From Pseudomonadales bacterium (lineage in GTDB: Bacteria; Pseudomonadota; Gammaproteobacteria; Pseudomonadales; Ketobacteraceae): a stretch of DNA of 64,000 nt. Below the pieces are notes generated by a model that was given only the letters and a program-made list of their open reading frames with translations, was not told where the DNA came from and made no database searches. A program made the position numbers and the translations under genes. Below are positions 44,090 to 52,703 of the stretch, piece after piece (within the stretch, counting starts at the first letter, position 1; each line of letters opens with the position of its first letter). The DNA is taken from positions 62,001 to 126,000 of the forward strand of contig JAGUVW010000022.1 in the NCBI GenBank assembly GCA_020062665.1. The letters are read 5' to 3'.

Positions 44090-44162
44090 AGTGAGACGCC
44101 ACCCCAACAGAAAGACATCCACCCACCAGTCACAGCAACTTAACAACGCATGGAGCGAAAAT

Positions 44163-44666
44163 ATGTGCAAGGTAGTTTTCATCGGAGATGTCCACAACGC
44201 TGATAAATCAATTCTTGAAAATTACAATCGCTTTAAAAAGAGATACGGGGATATTGGCAATCCCTTCACTCTATTGCTGGAAATAGATTACGACAAAAGC
44301 CCAGACCAATTCGCAATCCAGTCTGTCGACATCATCACAGTCAATAAAAACGGAAGTAGCGACAAGACTTTCCTCAAACAACTGGTTAGCAAAGCTGCCT
44401 TTTGTTACGGTTTCGATTCCAGCAAACCAACGTATTCGCTGGAGCGACAGAATGAGCAGTATTCAAATATCGCAAATCTGGTGAGCAAGATTCAGAAATC
44501 TCATCACATGGATGTTCTTGTGATCGTAGGGGCCGCGCATCTGGAAAGAAACGATAGCTATCCAACCTGGGAACCCCATCACGAGAAATTGAATGGAAGC
44601 CTGGAAAAGGTCTATTGCTATTCAATGTTTGACGATGGGAAGGAATTGGATTATGACAGCGACTAG
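44163..44666 (+). CDS. Protein of unknown function (167 aa)
   Basis: A 167-aa protein starting MCKVVFIGDVHNADKS; the frame is open further upstream through the previous gene but that part has no family-like sequence. Two hydrophobic strands (VVFIGDVHN, DVLVIVGAAHLERND) with conserved His residues suggest a metal- or nucleotide-binding fold, but I do not recognise it. It has no signal peptide. It lies between the acetyltransferase and a cupin on the same strand. Confidence 0.5.
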   Translation: MCKVVFIGDVHNADKSILENYNRFKKRYGDIGNPFTLLLEIDYDKSPDQFAIQSVDIITVNKNGSSDKTFLKQLVSKAAFCYGFDSSKPTYSLERQNEQYSNIANLVSKIQKSHHMDVLVIVGAAHLERNDSYPTWEPHHEKLNGSLEKVYCYSMFDDGKELDYDSD

Positions 44667-44685
44667 TTCACACAGGGGCCACCAC

Positions 44686-45180
44686 ATGAAACCAATCATG
44701 AACCTCGACGACGTTGTATTCGATGACATCGAGGATAACGGATACTTCACATCCCGACGCGCCCAGATCAGTGATCACATCGGCGCGCGCAAGCTGGGTT
44801 ACAACCTGACGGTACTGCCGCCGGGCAAGGCCCAATGCCCTTTCCACAATCACCACGGCGAAGAGGAGATGTTCTTCATCCTCGAAGGGGAAGGAGAGCT
44901 TCGCTTCGGCGACAAGCGTTATCCGATTCGCAAGCATGATGTCATCGCCTGCCCCACCGGCGGCCCCGAAGTAGCCCACCAGATCATCAATACCGGCACC
45001 GAGACAATGCGTTATCTCGCGCTATCGAATCTGGTGGAGATCGAAACGTGCGAGTATCCTGATTCCAACAAGATCATGGTGGTGTCTGGCCCACGGGGGC
45101 AAAGGGGCCTGCGCAAGATGTTCCGCGCCGAAGACACCACCGACTATTACGACCGCGAAAGCAACGAGGCCCCGGAATAA
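44686..45180 (+). CDS. Cupin-domain protein
   Basis: A 164-aa single-domain cupin from ATG 44686 (MKPIMNLDDVVFDDIEDNGY). The two beta-barrel motifs are present: CPFHNHHGEEEMFFILEGEGELRFG (metal-binding H-x-H-H ... E) and GGPEVAHQIINTGTETMRYLAL (His). Such stand-alone cupins act as sugar isomerases, dioxygenases or sensors; the exact activity cannot be inferred. A start in the open frame 31 codons upstream is unlikely. Confidence 0.88.
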   Translation: MKPIMNLDDVVFDDIEDNGYFTSRRAQISDHIGARKLGYNLTVLPPGKAQCPFHNHHGEEEMFFILEGEGELRFGDKRYPIRKHDVIACPTGGPEVAHQIINTGTETMRYLALSNLVEIETCEYPDSNKIMVVSGPRGQRGLRKMFRAEDTTDYYDRESNEAPE

Positions 45181-45225
45181 CAGCAGCACATTCCGCAATT
45201 GCCATGGTTGGGGGAAGCTTCCAGG

Positions 45226-48200
45226 ATGAAACTGACAGCGATAGAAAAGCGTTTTCTTGAAGCCGTTGCCCAGGGCCAGACCTTTGATGTATCAGGCGAA
45301 GCCGACAGTACGGCCATTATCCGCGCCGAGCTGATCCGCAATCTGTATTTCAACGGCATCGAGATCCCGAACAACCGGCTGTTTTTTGCATCCCCACGCC
45401 GGATCACTGTCGCCGATTCCGGACTGCGGATCAAAGGTGCCACCATTACAGGCCGCATCAACCTGGATGGCCTGGGTAGAGATGCCAGCAACGGTGCCCC
45501 CGGCCTGTATCTGACCAACTGCCACCTGAGCGAAGGCATCAGCGCCGTCAACGCCATCCTGACCGAACTGGATTTAAGCGGCACCACCTACGAAACCTAT
45601 CCCGATGCAGAGTCCGCCCTCCCCCCCATCCATCTGAACGGCGCCAGAATATTCGGATCTCTGTTGCTCAATAAAATACGCGGCAAAACCGAAACCACTC
45701 CAGTATGGGTATTCGCAAGCGGATCTGAAATCGGCAATGGCGTATTTGCCACTGATGCCCATTTCTTTTATCCGGCACGAAAAGTGTTGGGCGCAGATGA
45801 CATTACAAACTATGCACTCGGCTTTGGCAGAGCGAATATCAAGGGTGGATTCAACTCTCTATATGGACTGATCTGTAATGGTGGTTTGAGCTTCAGTACC
45901 GCCGATGTACGAGGGGATGTATGGCTGGGAGGAAGCCACCTGATCGGTGGGGAATCTTCCGCCATTCGCGCACAGAGCCTGCGGCTGGATGGAAATTTCA
46001 TTTTCAGGCCCATGGAAGACAACGACACCATCATCACCCCTGCCTGTTGTGAAGGTGAATTGTATCTATTCGGTTCTACCATATCTGGCGGCGTCTATCT
46101 GGAAGGCTTGCAAATCACCAATCATCCCAAAGAGGATCACATCGGGATCAGCAAGTTCTCTCTGAATCTTACTAAAGCAAAGACAGGAAAAGATCTCTTC
46201 GCGAACATATGGCATGGCGATCACGGAGGGACAAGAGCGTTCACCTGCACAGGTCCAATACGACTGCAAAGCGCGACAATTGCCGGGGATATCAATCTGA
46301 GCGGTGCTACAGTCGGCGCCAGCAAGGACAGCAATCTTTATCTGACCAGCATTTTTGGAGATGATTTGAATCTCAGTGGAAACCTGACTATCTCCCCCAC
46401 AAAATTAAAGGAAAGATCCTACATTCCAACATTCAGCGGAATGCTGATATTCGATAGAGCGTCAGTTGACGGCAGCATATTCTCCCAGGAACTGAAAATT
46501 GCAGACGATAGAAGCGGATGGTTCTTGATGAGGAAGGCAATCATCAACGGCGAGCTGAATCTGAATAGCTGGGATATTGCTGGCGGCGTCGACATCAGTG
46601 AAACCAGTATTCAGGGAGATTGCATCATCAAAGTGCCACGCGCAACGATGGATGGATTTTCAAAACCACGCTTCATCCATGTCGATCTGGCAAAAGCAAA
46701 GCTCGATTCATCCCTGGTTATTTACGCCGATGTTTCCAATCTGAACCTGTTCTCGATCGAGGTTGCCAAACAAGTCGATCTCTATGTCGCCGCAACCAAA
46801 AATGTGGGCCTGATGCATGCCAGGATAGGCGGCTCTCTGTATTTCAGGGACTTTCGTTTTCTGGAATCGCTGGAAAAGGCCTCCAACGACGAACGCAATC
46901 TGCTCGAGCTTAAAAGCGCCTCCATCGCAGGCAATATCAAGATCCAGATTCCCACCATCGAGGACACCAGCGACCTGCTGATCACCAATGCCTGGAGCAA
47001 GCCTCTCACGTGCTATTCCGGCTGGACATTTATCGAAGTGGAAATCAACCGATCAAATGGCATCTGGTATGCGTCCTTCCTGCAGCCGCCAGAGGGCTCC
47101 GAAGCACACAGCGGCCTTTACCTCTGCAACAGCCGCTCGCTGATATTTCATCAGCTGAACAAGGAAAACAAACTGAATCTGTCAACAGAGGAATCCGCCA
47201 AGGAGTATCTGAAACTGTTCTGTGCCTGTACATGGGGGGATGAAGGCGCATTCGTTATCACCGAAGACGCCAACCACCTGCCCTTCGACTACATAGACCT
47301 GGTTGAAACCAACAAGCTGGAAGCATTTGATCGCCATAGCATCGCGCCAGTCGAAATACTGCCTCCGAATACGCCAGTGGTGAAATCAGACAAGGATCAT
47401 CGCACACCACCCGCAGGCGAGGCATATCTGCTGAAAGCCTTTGTTCGCTTTGGAAATGGCCTTTTCCGGGCCTATTTTTCCATTCAGCGGGACGGCCCCA
47501 TCACGATGCTGGACGACAAACCGTTACTGGCCTTCCAGAAGACCACAACCCCCGAATACAAAAAGCCCCTCAGAAAGCAGAACCGCTTCTTCACGCGCAG
47601 ATCCGATTTCGTTCTGAATATCGACACCGATATGACGCTCTTGCCCAAAGGCCAACTGGACAAGCTCAAGGAGTCGATGGAGAAGATCATCAAGGCAGAA
47701 ATTTGCCCGCACAATTTCTCGAACGCCAGGGTGGATCTGAGCGATGCGTCCATTTCCGGCCTGGATGACAATGATGGCGCTGGCTGGGGCGAGGATGTGC
47801 AGCTGAATCTGATCAACTTCCGCTATCAGCATTACAGCACGGATACCCGGTTCGAGAGTGACAGGGAATCCTTCCGCATCCGCACAAAGCGACTTCTGAA
47901 GAACACCATTGCGGACATTGCGCTGTATCTGGCCCATCGCAGTTTATCCCTGGGGTTTGCCACTTTTGCCAAGCGGCTGATGCGAAGCCGGCTGACAAAC
48001 AAGTATCCCGAGCCCAAGCAACCAGACATTCGCGATCGTGTGAGAAAGCGGATTCGCTGGCTGGAACTGCAGTATCCGAAGGTGCCGGAAACAAGTTCAA
48101 AGTGGTCGGCGCGGTATTGGATCGGCAAGTTGCCATATCTGCGCACGCGCCTGCCAGACAGGCGCGTGGATCTGGATCTGTTCGAACCCCAGCCCTATTC

Positions 48201-48870
48201 CCAGGCCGCTGCAGTATTCCGTCGGGAAGGTGCCAGTGATCACGCCCGCTCGATCGACCAAATCCAGCGCAAGATGTCTGGCCGCAAACAGGTTCAGAAC
48301 GCGGGGTTGAAGCGTCCCTGGTACTGGTTACTCCATTGGCTGTTCGATCAGACATCGGGCTACGGATTGTCGCCCATTCGCGCGCTGCTGGTGACGCTGT
48401 TTTTCGTGGCATTCGGCGGACTGATGACAAGTGCAGCCAATCAGAAGGGGCTGCTGATTGTCGATGCGACGCCGGTGGTTCAATCCGCGCCGGATGCCAG
48501 TGGAAAACCCGGCGAACTGTCCTATACGCTCACCAACGATGGCTGGCGTTTTGGCGAGGTTCTCTGTGGCGAAAGTATCGAGCCCATTCTGTATGCCGCC
48601 GATATTTTCATTCCCCTGCTGGATATCCGGCAGGAAGTGCGCTGCATGATCCGCCCTGCCGATTCACCCTATTCGGGCAAATCACCTACTGCTGCTGCGA
48701 CAAACACCGGTTGGGAAAAACTGGTGCAGACTATCGTCCCACTGCTTACGGACAATATCGAGGCCTGGCACTGGTTCCGCTCGCTGTATTCGCTGACTGG
48801 CTGGGTAATGATCTCGCTGCTGATCTATACGCTCAGCCATAACTTGAGATCCAGGGACACTATCAGTTAG
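45226..48870 (+). CDS. Large beta-helix-like protein with C-terminal membrane domain
   Basis: A 1214-aa protein. The main part (residues about 55-870) is built from irregular repeats around LxLxGAxI-G-I-LxG (GATITGRINLDGL, GARIFGSLLLNKI, TISGGVYLEGL, ATIAGDINLSGAT), typical of a right-handed beta-helix related to pentapeptide-repeat proteins. Towards the C-terminus basic helical stretches are followed by membrane segments: WYWLLHWLFDQTSGYGLSPIRALLVTLFFVAF and SLYSLTGWVMISLLIYTLS, a YGLSPxRAL context seen in ion-channel-like domains. No signal peptide is apparent. Start MKLTAIEKRF (GGGGGAAG upstream) was preferred to a TTG 9 codons earlier. Function unknown; family members exist in other bacteria. 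Confidence 0.75.
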   Translation: MKLTAIEKRFLEAVAQGQTFDVSGEADSTAIIRAELIRNLYFNGIEIPNNRLFFASPRRITVADSGLRIKGATITGRINLDGLGRDASNGAPGLYLTNCHLSEGISAVNAILTELDLSGTTYETYPDAESALPPIHLNGARIFGSLLLNKIRGKTETTPVWVFASGSEIGNGVFATDAHFFYPARKVLGADDITNYALGFGRANIKGGFNSLYGLICNGGLSFSTADVRGDVWLGGSHLIGGESSAIRAQSLRLDGNFIFRPMEDNDTIITPACCEGELYLFGSTISGGVYLEGLQITNHPKEDHIGISKFSLNLTKAKTGKDLFANIWHGDHGGTRAFTCTGPIRLQSATIAGDINLSGATVGASKDSNLYLTSIFGDDLNLSGNLTISPTKLKERSYIPTFSGMLIFDRASVDGSIFSQELKIADDRSGWFLMRKAIINGELNLNSWDIAGGVDISETSIQGDCIIKVPRATMDGFSKPRFIHVDLAKAKLDSSLVIYADVSNLNLFSIEVAKQVDLYVAATKNVGLMHARIGGSLYFRDFRFLESLEKASNDERNLLELKSASIAGNIKIQIPTIEDTSDLLITNAWSKPLTCYSGWTFIEVEINRSNGIWYASFLQPPEGSEAHSGLYLCNSRSLIFHQLNKENKLNLSTEESAKEYLKLFCACTWGDEGAFVITEDANHLPFDYIDLVETNKLEAFDRHSIAPVEILPPNTPVVKSDKDHRTPPAGEAYLLKAFVRFGNGLFRAYFSIQRDGPITMLDDKPLLAFQKTTTPEYKKPLRKQNRFFTRRSDFVLNIDTDMTLLPKGQLDKLKESMEKIIKAEICPHNFSNARVDLSDASISGLDDNDGAGWGEDVQLNLINFRYQHYSTDTRFESDRESFRIRTKRLLKNTIADIALYLAHRSLSLGFATFAKRLMRSRLTNKYPEPKQPDIRDRVRKRIRWLELQYPKVPETSSKWSARYWIGKLPYLRTRLPDRRVDLDLFEPQPYSQAAAVFRREGASDHARSIDQIQRKMSGRKQVQNAGLKRPWYWLLHWLFDQTSGYGLSPIRALLVTLFFVAFGGLMTSAANQKGLLIVDATPVVQSAPDASGKPGELSYTLTNDGWRFGEVLCGESIEPILYAADIFIPLLDIRQEVRCMIRPADSPYSGKSPTAAATNTGWEKLVQTIVPLLTDNIEAWHWFRSLYSLTGWVMISLLIYTLSHNLRSRDTIS

Positions 48871-48916
48871 TGTTGGCCATTCACTGAACCATCACACTGC
48901 GGAACGAGAATTCAAC

Positions 48917-49306
48917 GTGAAACACATGCTGAGAATACTGACACTCTGTCTGGCAGCTCTGGTTGCAGCCGGCTGCAGCACGCTGGGTTCCAAACACCCC
49001 GCCGACTGGGTTGGTCACACCGACAAGGGCCAGGCATCGTTCTATGCCGACAAGTTCCAGATGCGCAAAACCGCCAGCGGCGAACCCTATCGGCATGATC
49101 TGAAAACCGCGGCCCATCGCACCATGCCCTTTGGGTCAAAGGTCAAAGTCACCAACCTCGCCAATGGCCGCAGCGTGGTGGTGAGGGTCAATGATCGCGG
49201 ACCATTTGTGCGGGGTCGCATTATTGATCTGTCCAAATCCGCATTCAGCAGTATTGGTAATACTGCAGCGGGTTTGCTCAACGTCAAAATCGAAGTGATA
49301 GACTGA
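48917..49306 (+). CDS. RlpA-like septal-ring lipoprotein
   Basis: A 129-aa lipoprotein with lipobox VAAGCST (Cys near residue 20) from a GTG start. The mature part is one double-psi beta-barrel domain: GQASFYADKFQMRKTASGEPY, AAHRTMPFGSKVKVTNL and VVVRVNDRGPFVRGRIIDLSKSA, the RlpA signature. Members are lytic transglycosylases acting on stem-peptide-free peptidoglycan. It lacks the SPOR domain of full-length RlpA, so septal targeting is doubtful. Confidence 0.92.
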   Translation: MKHMLRILTLCLAALVAAGCSTLGSKHPADWVGHTDKGQASFYADKFQMRKTASGEPYRHDLKTAAHRTMPFGSKVKVTNLANGRSVVVRVNDRGPFVRGRIIDLSKSAFSSIGNTAAGLLNVKIEVID

Positions 49307-49382
49307 TATGGAAATACCCTTCACCAACCTCCGGAACTGATTTTCAGGACGATCGGTTCCGGATCTGCAAAGGAGATGAAGC

Positions 49383-50072
49383 ATGAAGAAATATGGGGCG
49401 GAGTTTATTGGAACCTTTTGGCTGGTTCTGGGTGGTTGTGGCAGTGCAGTGCTGGCGGCTGCGTTTCCAGAGGTTGGTATTGGGCTGCACGGCGTTTCCC
49501 TGGCATTTGGTCTTACGGTGTTGACCATGGCGTTTGCCATCGGACACATTTCCGGTTGCCATCTGAATCCCGCTGTTTCGATTGGGCTTTGGGCCGGCGG
49601 CCGCTTTCCGGCAAAGGAGTTGTTGCCTTACATTGCATCCCAGGTATTGGGCGGGATTGCGGCTGGCGGTGTTCTGTTTCTCATCGCCAGTGGCAAGGCA
49701 GGGTTTGATGTTTCGGCAGGCTTTGCCTCCAACGGTTACGGCGACCATTCGCCGGGCGGATACAGTTTGACGGCTGCACTGGTTACTGAAATCGTCATGA
49801 CCATGCTGTTCCTGATCGTCATCCTGGGTGCCACCGACAAGCGCGCACCCGCTGGCTTCGCGCCCATCGCCATTGGCCTGTGTTTGACGCTGATTCATTT
49901 GATCTCGATCCCGGTCACCAATACATCGGTGAATCCGGCACGCAGCACGGGCGTGGCGGTGTTTGTGGGGGATTGGGCAGTAGCGCAGCTGTGGCTGTTC
50001 TGGGTGGCGCCCATTGTGGGTGGCGTGCTGGGCGCCTTTATCTATCGCTTTATTGGCAGCGAAGATAAGTAG
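49383..50072 (+). CDS. aqpZ: Aquaporin Z (water channel)
   Basis: A 229-aa MIP-family inner-membrane channel with six helices and both NPA boxes: [14 protein letters not shown] (about residues 58-71) and [16 protein letters not shown] (about 180-195). The aromatic/arginine filter (NPARS) favours water. AAGGAG precedes ATG by 7 bases. It is a single gene with its own terminator. Confidence 0.95.
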   Translation: MKKYGAEFIGTFWLVLGGCGSAVLAAAFPEVGIGLHGVSLAFGLTVLTMAFAIGHISGCHLNPAVSIGLWAGGRFPAKELLPYIASQVLGGIAAGGVLFLIASGKAGFDVSAGFASNGYGDHSPGGYSLTAALVTEIVMTMLFLIVILGATDKRAPAGFAPIAIGLCLTLIHLISIPVTNTSVNPARSTGVAVFVGDWAVAQLWLFWVAPIVGGVLGAFIYRFIGSEDK

Positions 50073-50105
50073 TTCGGCTGAACCGGCCAACGCGGTTCTT
50101 CAAGG

Positions 50106-50152
50106 CTGGGGTGAAACGGCTGGCAGACAGCGGTTTCACCCCAGTGGTTTTT
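50106..50152 (+). terminator. Terminator of aqpZ
   Basis: A perfect 12-bp inverted repeat (CTGGGGTGAAAC / GTTTCACCCCAG) with GC-rich loop is followed by TGGTTTTT. Confidence 0.85.
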
Positions 50153-50183
50153 CAGGATCGGCAATAGCAACGTTCAATCGGTG

Positions 50184-51593
50184 TTACTTGCCGCCCTTTC
50201 CGTGTTTGTAATCGTGCTTTGACTCACACTTCTTCGACTCATCCAGCGGCGCCACATGCAGCAGAATGAATTCATTGTTATCCGCCACACCAAACTCACG
50301 CCCGGATGAGAACGGGAAGTTGTTGTCGTTCACCACCAGCAGCGTGTTGTTATCCACCACCAGCACGTCTTCGATGGTGACGAACGGGAAGGTCAGCACG
50401 GTGTTGGCCGCACCATCTCCAGCCACATCGCGGGGATCGTAAATATTCATCAGATCCACTACTTCCTGTTTGATCAGGTGGCCGTCTGCATCCACCTTGT
50501 CCAGATTGATCTTGAAGATCTTCTTGAATCTGGCGGGATTGGTGAAGTTCGGATTGCTGGCATCGCCCTGGCCGTTGTCGCGCTCGATGATCAGGTAGTC
50601 GCGATCGGTGATGGCGGTGAAGTCGCCGATGGCATGGCTGGGGCTGTCCATCAGGTAGGCGAAGTTGTTGCCGGTGTAGGCTTTGGTTTTCGGGTTGAAT
50701 TCATGAATCCACAGGCGGTTGCGGTGGTCATCGCCGTTGATGGCTTTTTCCAGCAGCGCATACAGCCGCGTGCCGCTGATGTTCAGTGCCATGCCTTCGA
50801 AGCCGCCGGAGTTGGGCAGGTTTACGTCGGCAGGATTGGCCAGCAGCGGATTGCTGGGGGACTGTATCCAGGGATTGATGCTGCTGCCGCCCAGCGTGCT
50901 GGGGAAATGATTGAAGTTGGGCAGTGATACCGGTGCATCCAGTACGCGGCCATCACGATCGGTGCGGATCAGGAATGGGCCAAATTCCTCGCCAAACCAG
51001 AATGAACCATCGGCAGTGCGGCGCACGGATTCCAGATCGAAATCCCAGCCGGTCAGCAGGCGCTGGTTGCGAATCGCGGGATCAACGGGTACCGGGCCGG
51101 GAACGGACACTGTTGCGCCGGGATAGCTTTCCAAATCAGCCACGATCTGAAACGGCAGACGCTTTTTCGGATCGCTCAGGGTGAAGTAGCTGCGCTCGTC
51201 GAACTCAGCCAGCACCTTGCCGGTACGACGATCCACCGGATGTACGGTGCCGGTTTTGAAATCCGGTTTCACCGCGAACACCCGCAGCAGCACGTCCGGC
51301 GAGTTGGGCTTGCTGCCAAAGCCGTTGTCCATCATGACGTAGTAGGTGCCTTTTTTGGGGCCGTCCACAATGGCCGAGAATCCCTGCACGGGTTGTTTGT
51401 TTTCAAACGGCGTGACATATCCGTTGCCACCGTTGGTGAACTGGCCCGAGGTGGGGCCATCGGCAAAAGTCGCTGCGGGCAATACGGCGCGACCCATCAA
51501 TTCCGCCGCCTGCGCGCTACCAGCAATTGCGCTGCCAATGCCCAGTGCCAGTGCGCAAAGAGCGGCACCGGTGCGATGTTCGATCTTCTTCAT
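50184..51593 (-). CDS. Esterase-like phytase-family secreted protein
   Basis: A 469-aa protein with a Sec signal peptide (MKKIEHRTGAALCALALGIG, cleaved about SAQAAEL). The mature protein belongs to the 'esterase-like activity of phytase' beta-propeller family: GFSAIVDGPKKGTYYVMMDN, FGEEFGPFLIRTDRDGRVLD, GFEGMALNISGTRLYALLEK and YLIIERDNGQGD. A partial relative lies at 1-423 with the same GGGGGAA RBS. Periplasmic or exported. Substrate unknown. Start ATG 51593 was chosen over an open frame 43 codons longer that has no signal-like sequence. Confidence 0.85.
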   Translation of the reverse strand: MKKIEHRTGAALCALALGIGSAIAGSAQAAELMGRAVLPAATFADGPTSGQFTNGGNGYVTPFENKQPVQGFSAIVDGPKKGTYYVMMDNGFGSKPNSPDVLLRVFAVKPDFKTGTVHPVDRRTGKVLAEFDERSYFTLSDPKKRLPFQIVADLESYPGATVSVPGPVPVDPAIRNQRLLTGWDFDLESVRRTADGSFWFGEEFGPFLIRTDRDGRVLDAPVSLPNFNHFPSTLGGSSINPWIQSPSNPLLANPADVNLPNSGGFEGMALNISGTRLYALLEKAINGDDHRNRLWIHEFNPKTKAYTGNNFAYLMDSPSHAIGDFTAITDRDYLIIERDNGQGDASNPNFTNPARFKKIFKINLDKVDADGHLIKQEVVDLMNIYDPRDVAGDGAANTVLTFPFVTIEDVLVVDNNTLLVVNDNNFPFSSGREFGVADNNEFILLHVAPLDESKKCESKHDYKHGKGGK

Positions 51594-51788
51594 GGTGATT
51601 CCCCCGATAGGTTGTGTGCCCCTGCCACCAGGCAAGGGGTTCCACGGGAGTCTGCTGCGCGAAATTGACAGAATGATTGAACGCTGAAGAAGAATCGGTG
51701 ACGCTACAATGGGTTGGCGCAAGATGCGCTTGCCCGATCAGGTATCATGGGTGATGCCGTCATCATTTCACTTGCAAGGAGTTTGTCC

Positions 51789-52262
51789 ATGACCGCTACG
51801 CTGGATGCATCCCGCCGGGTCAGCACGCCACGCTATTCCATCGCCGCTTTTGTGTTGCTGCTGCTCACGCTGCTGCCACTGGCTGCCTGTTCCACTATTC
51901 CCATTTCCTATTACGACGGCACCACCTACACCCAGCTGACCAGCCTGAAGGCGGAGTCGATGATGCTGGTGGAAAGTTTCGACACCAAACCGGTTACCGC
52001 CAATCAGGCCGCCATCGACGCCACGTTGCTGAATTTCCGCAAGGCCTACGAATACGAAAAAGGCAAAGGTGATGCGAACAGTGACACCCTGCGCCAGTTC
52101 GAGGCCATCCAGTCGCTGTTCAAGGCGGATGTGCAGGACTATCGGGACAGCGGCCCCGGCGCACTGGGGCGCGCCTATTTTGCGGAAGCGGCCCGCGTGC
52201 TGGGCCAGGCCTTTGATATTGCGATCGCCACCGAGAACCTCAAAAACCGGGACAAGCGCTAG
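51789..52262 (+). CDS. Lipoprotein of unknown function
   Basis: A 157-aa protein from ATG 51789 (MTATLDASRR) with AAGGAG upstream. An N-terminal hydrophobic segment ends in lipobox PLAACST, predicting lipid modification at the cysteine near residue 35. The mature part is helical with no recognised domain (YDGTTYTQLTSLKAESMMLV). It is 9 bp upstream of a small helical protein, so probably one operon. Confidence 0.75.
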   Translation: MTATLDASRRVSTPRYSIAAFVLLLLTLLPLAACSTIPISYYDGTTYTQLTSLKAESMMLVESFDTKPVTANQAAIDATLLNFRKAYEYEKGKGDANSDTLRQFEAIQSLFKADVQDYRDSGPGALGRAYFAEAARVLGQAFDIAIATENLKNRDKR

Positions 52263-52271
52263 GAGGGAACC

Positions 52272-52595
52272 ATGAGCAAATTTACCGACTTCATTGATGG
52301 CATCGTCGACGACAGCAAGATTCTGGCAAAGGCGGAGCTGAAACAGCTGGTGGCCGACGCCAAGAAGGATCAGTCGGATTTTGTGCGCCTGCAGGCCGAA
52401 AACCTCGAGCGCTGGACGGTGTTGCTGGCCGACGGCGATCTGACGCCCGCCGGCTACAAGAAGCTGGTGCGCAAGATGGAGGTGCTGACCCAGCTGGAGG
52501 TGATCAAGCTGAAGGTCAGCGCCAAAGCCAGTGCCCAGCGTCTGGCCCAGGGTATCCAGACCCTGGTGATCGACAGCCTGTTCGCACTGATCTGA
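52272..52595 (+). CDS. Small helical protein of unknown function
   Basis: A 107-aa mostly helical, charged protein (KILAKAELKQLVADAKKDQS, VLLADGDLTPAGYKKLVRKM). No membrane segment or motif known to me. GGAGGG precedes ATG, 9 bp after the upstream lipoprotein stop, so the two are probably co-transcribed. Confidence 0.65.
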   Translation: MSKFTDFIDGIVDDSKILAKAELKQLVADAKKDQSDFVRLQAENLERWTVLLADGDLTPAGYKKLVRKMEVLTQLEVIKLKVSAKASAQRLAQGIQTLVIDSLFALI

Positions 52596-52703
52596 ATGCC
52601 ACACGCCCGGCGTCGCTGCGCCGGGTGCCCCGTTGAAAAAACCACCACCGCCCCCATAACTCCGCAAACGCCCTTTCCCCTACCGGTTCTGGAATCCCCT
52701 TTC

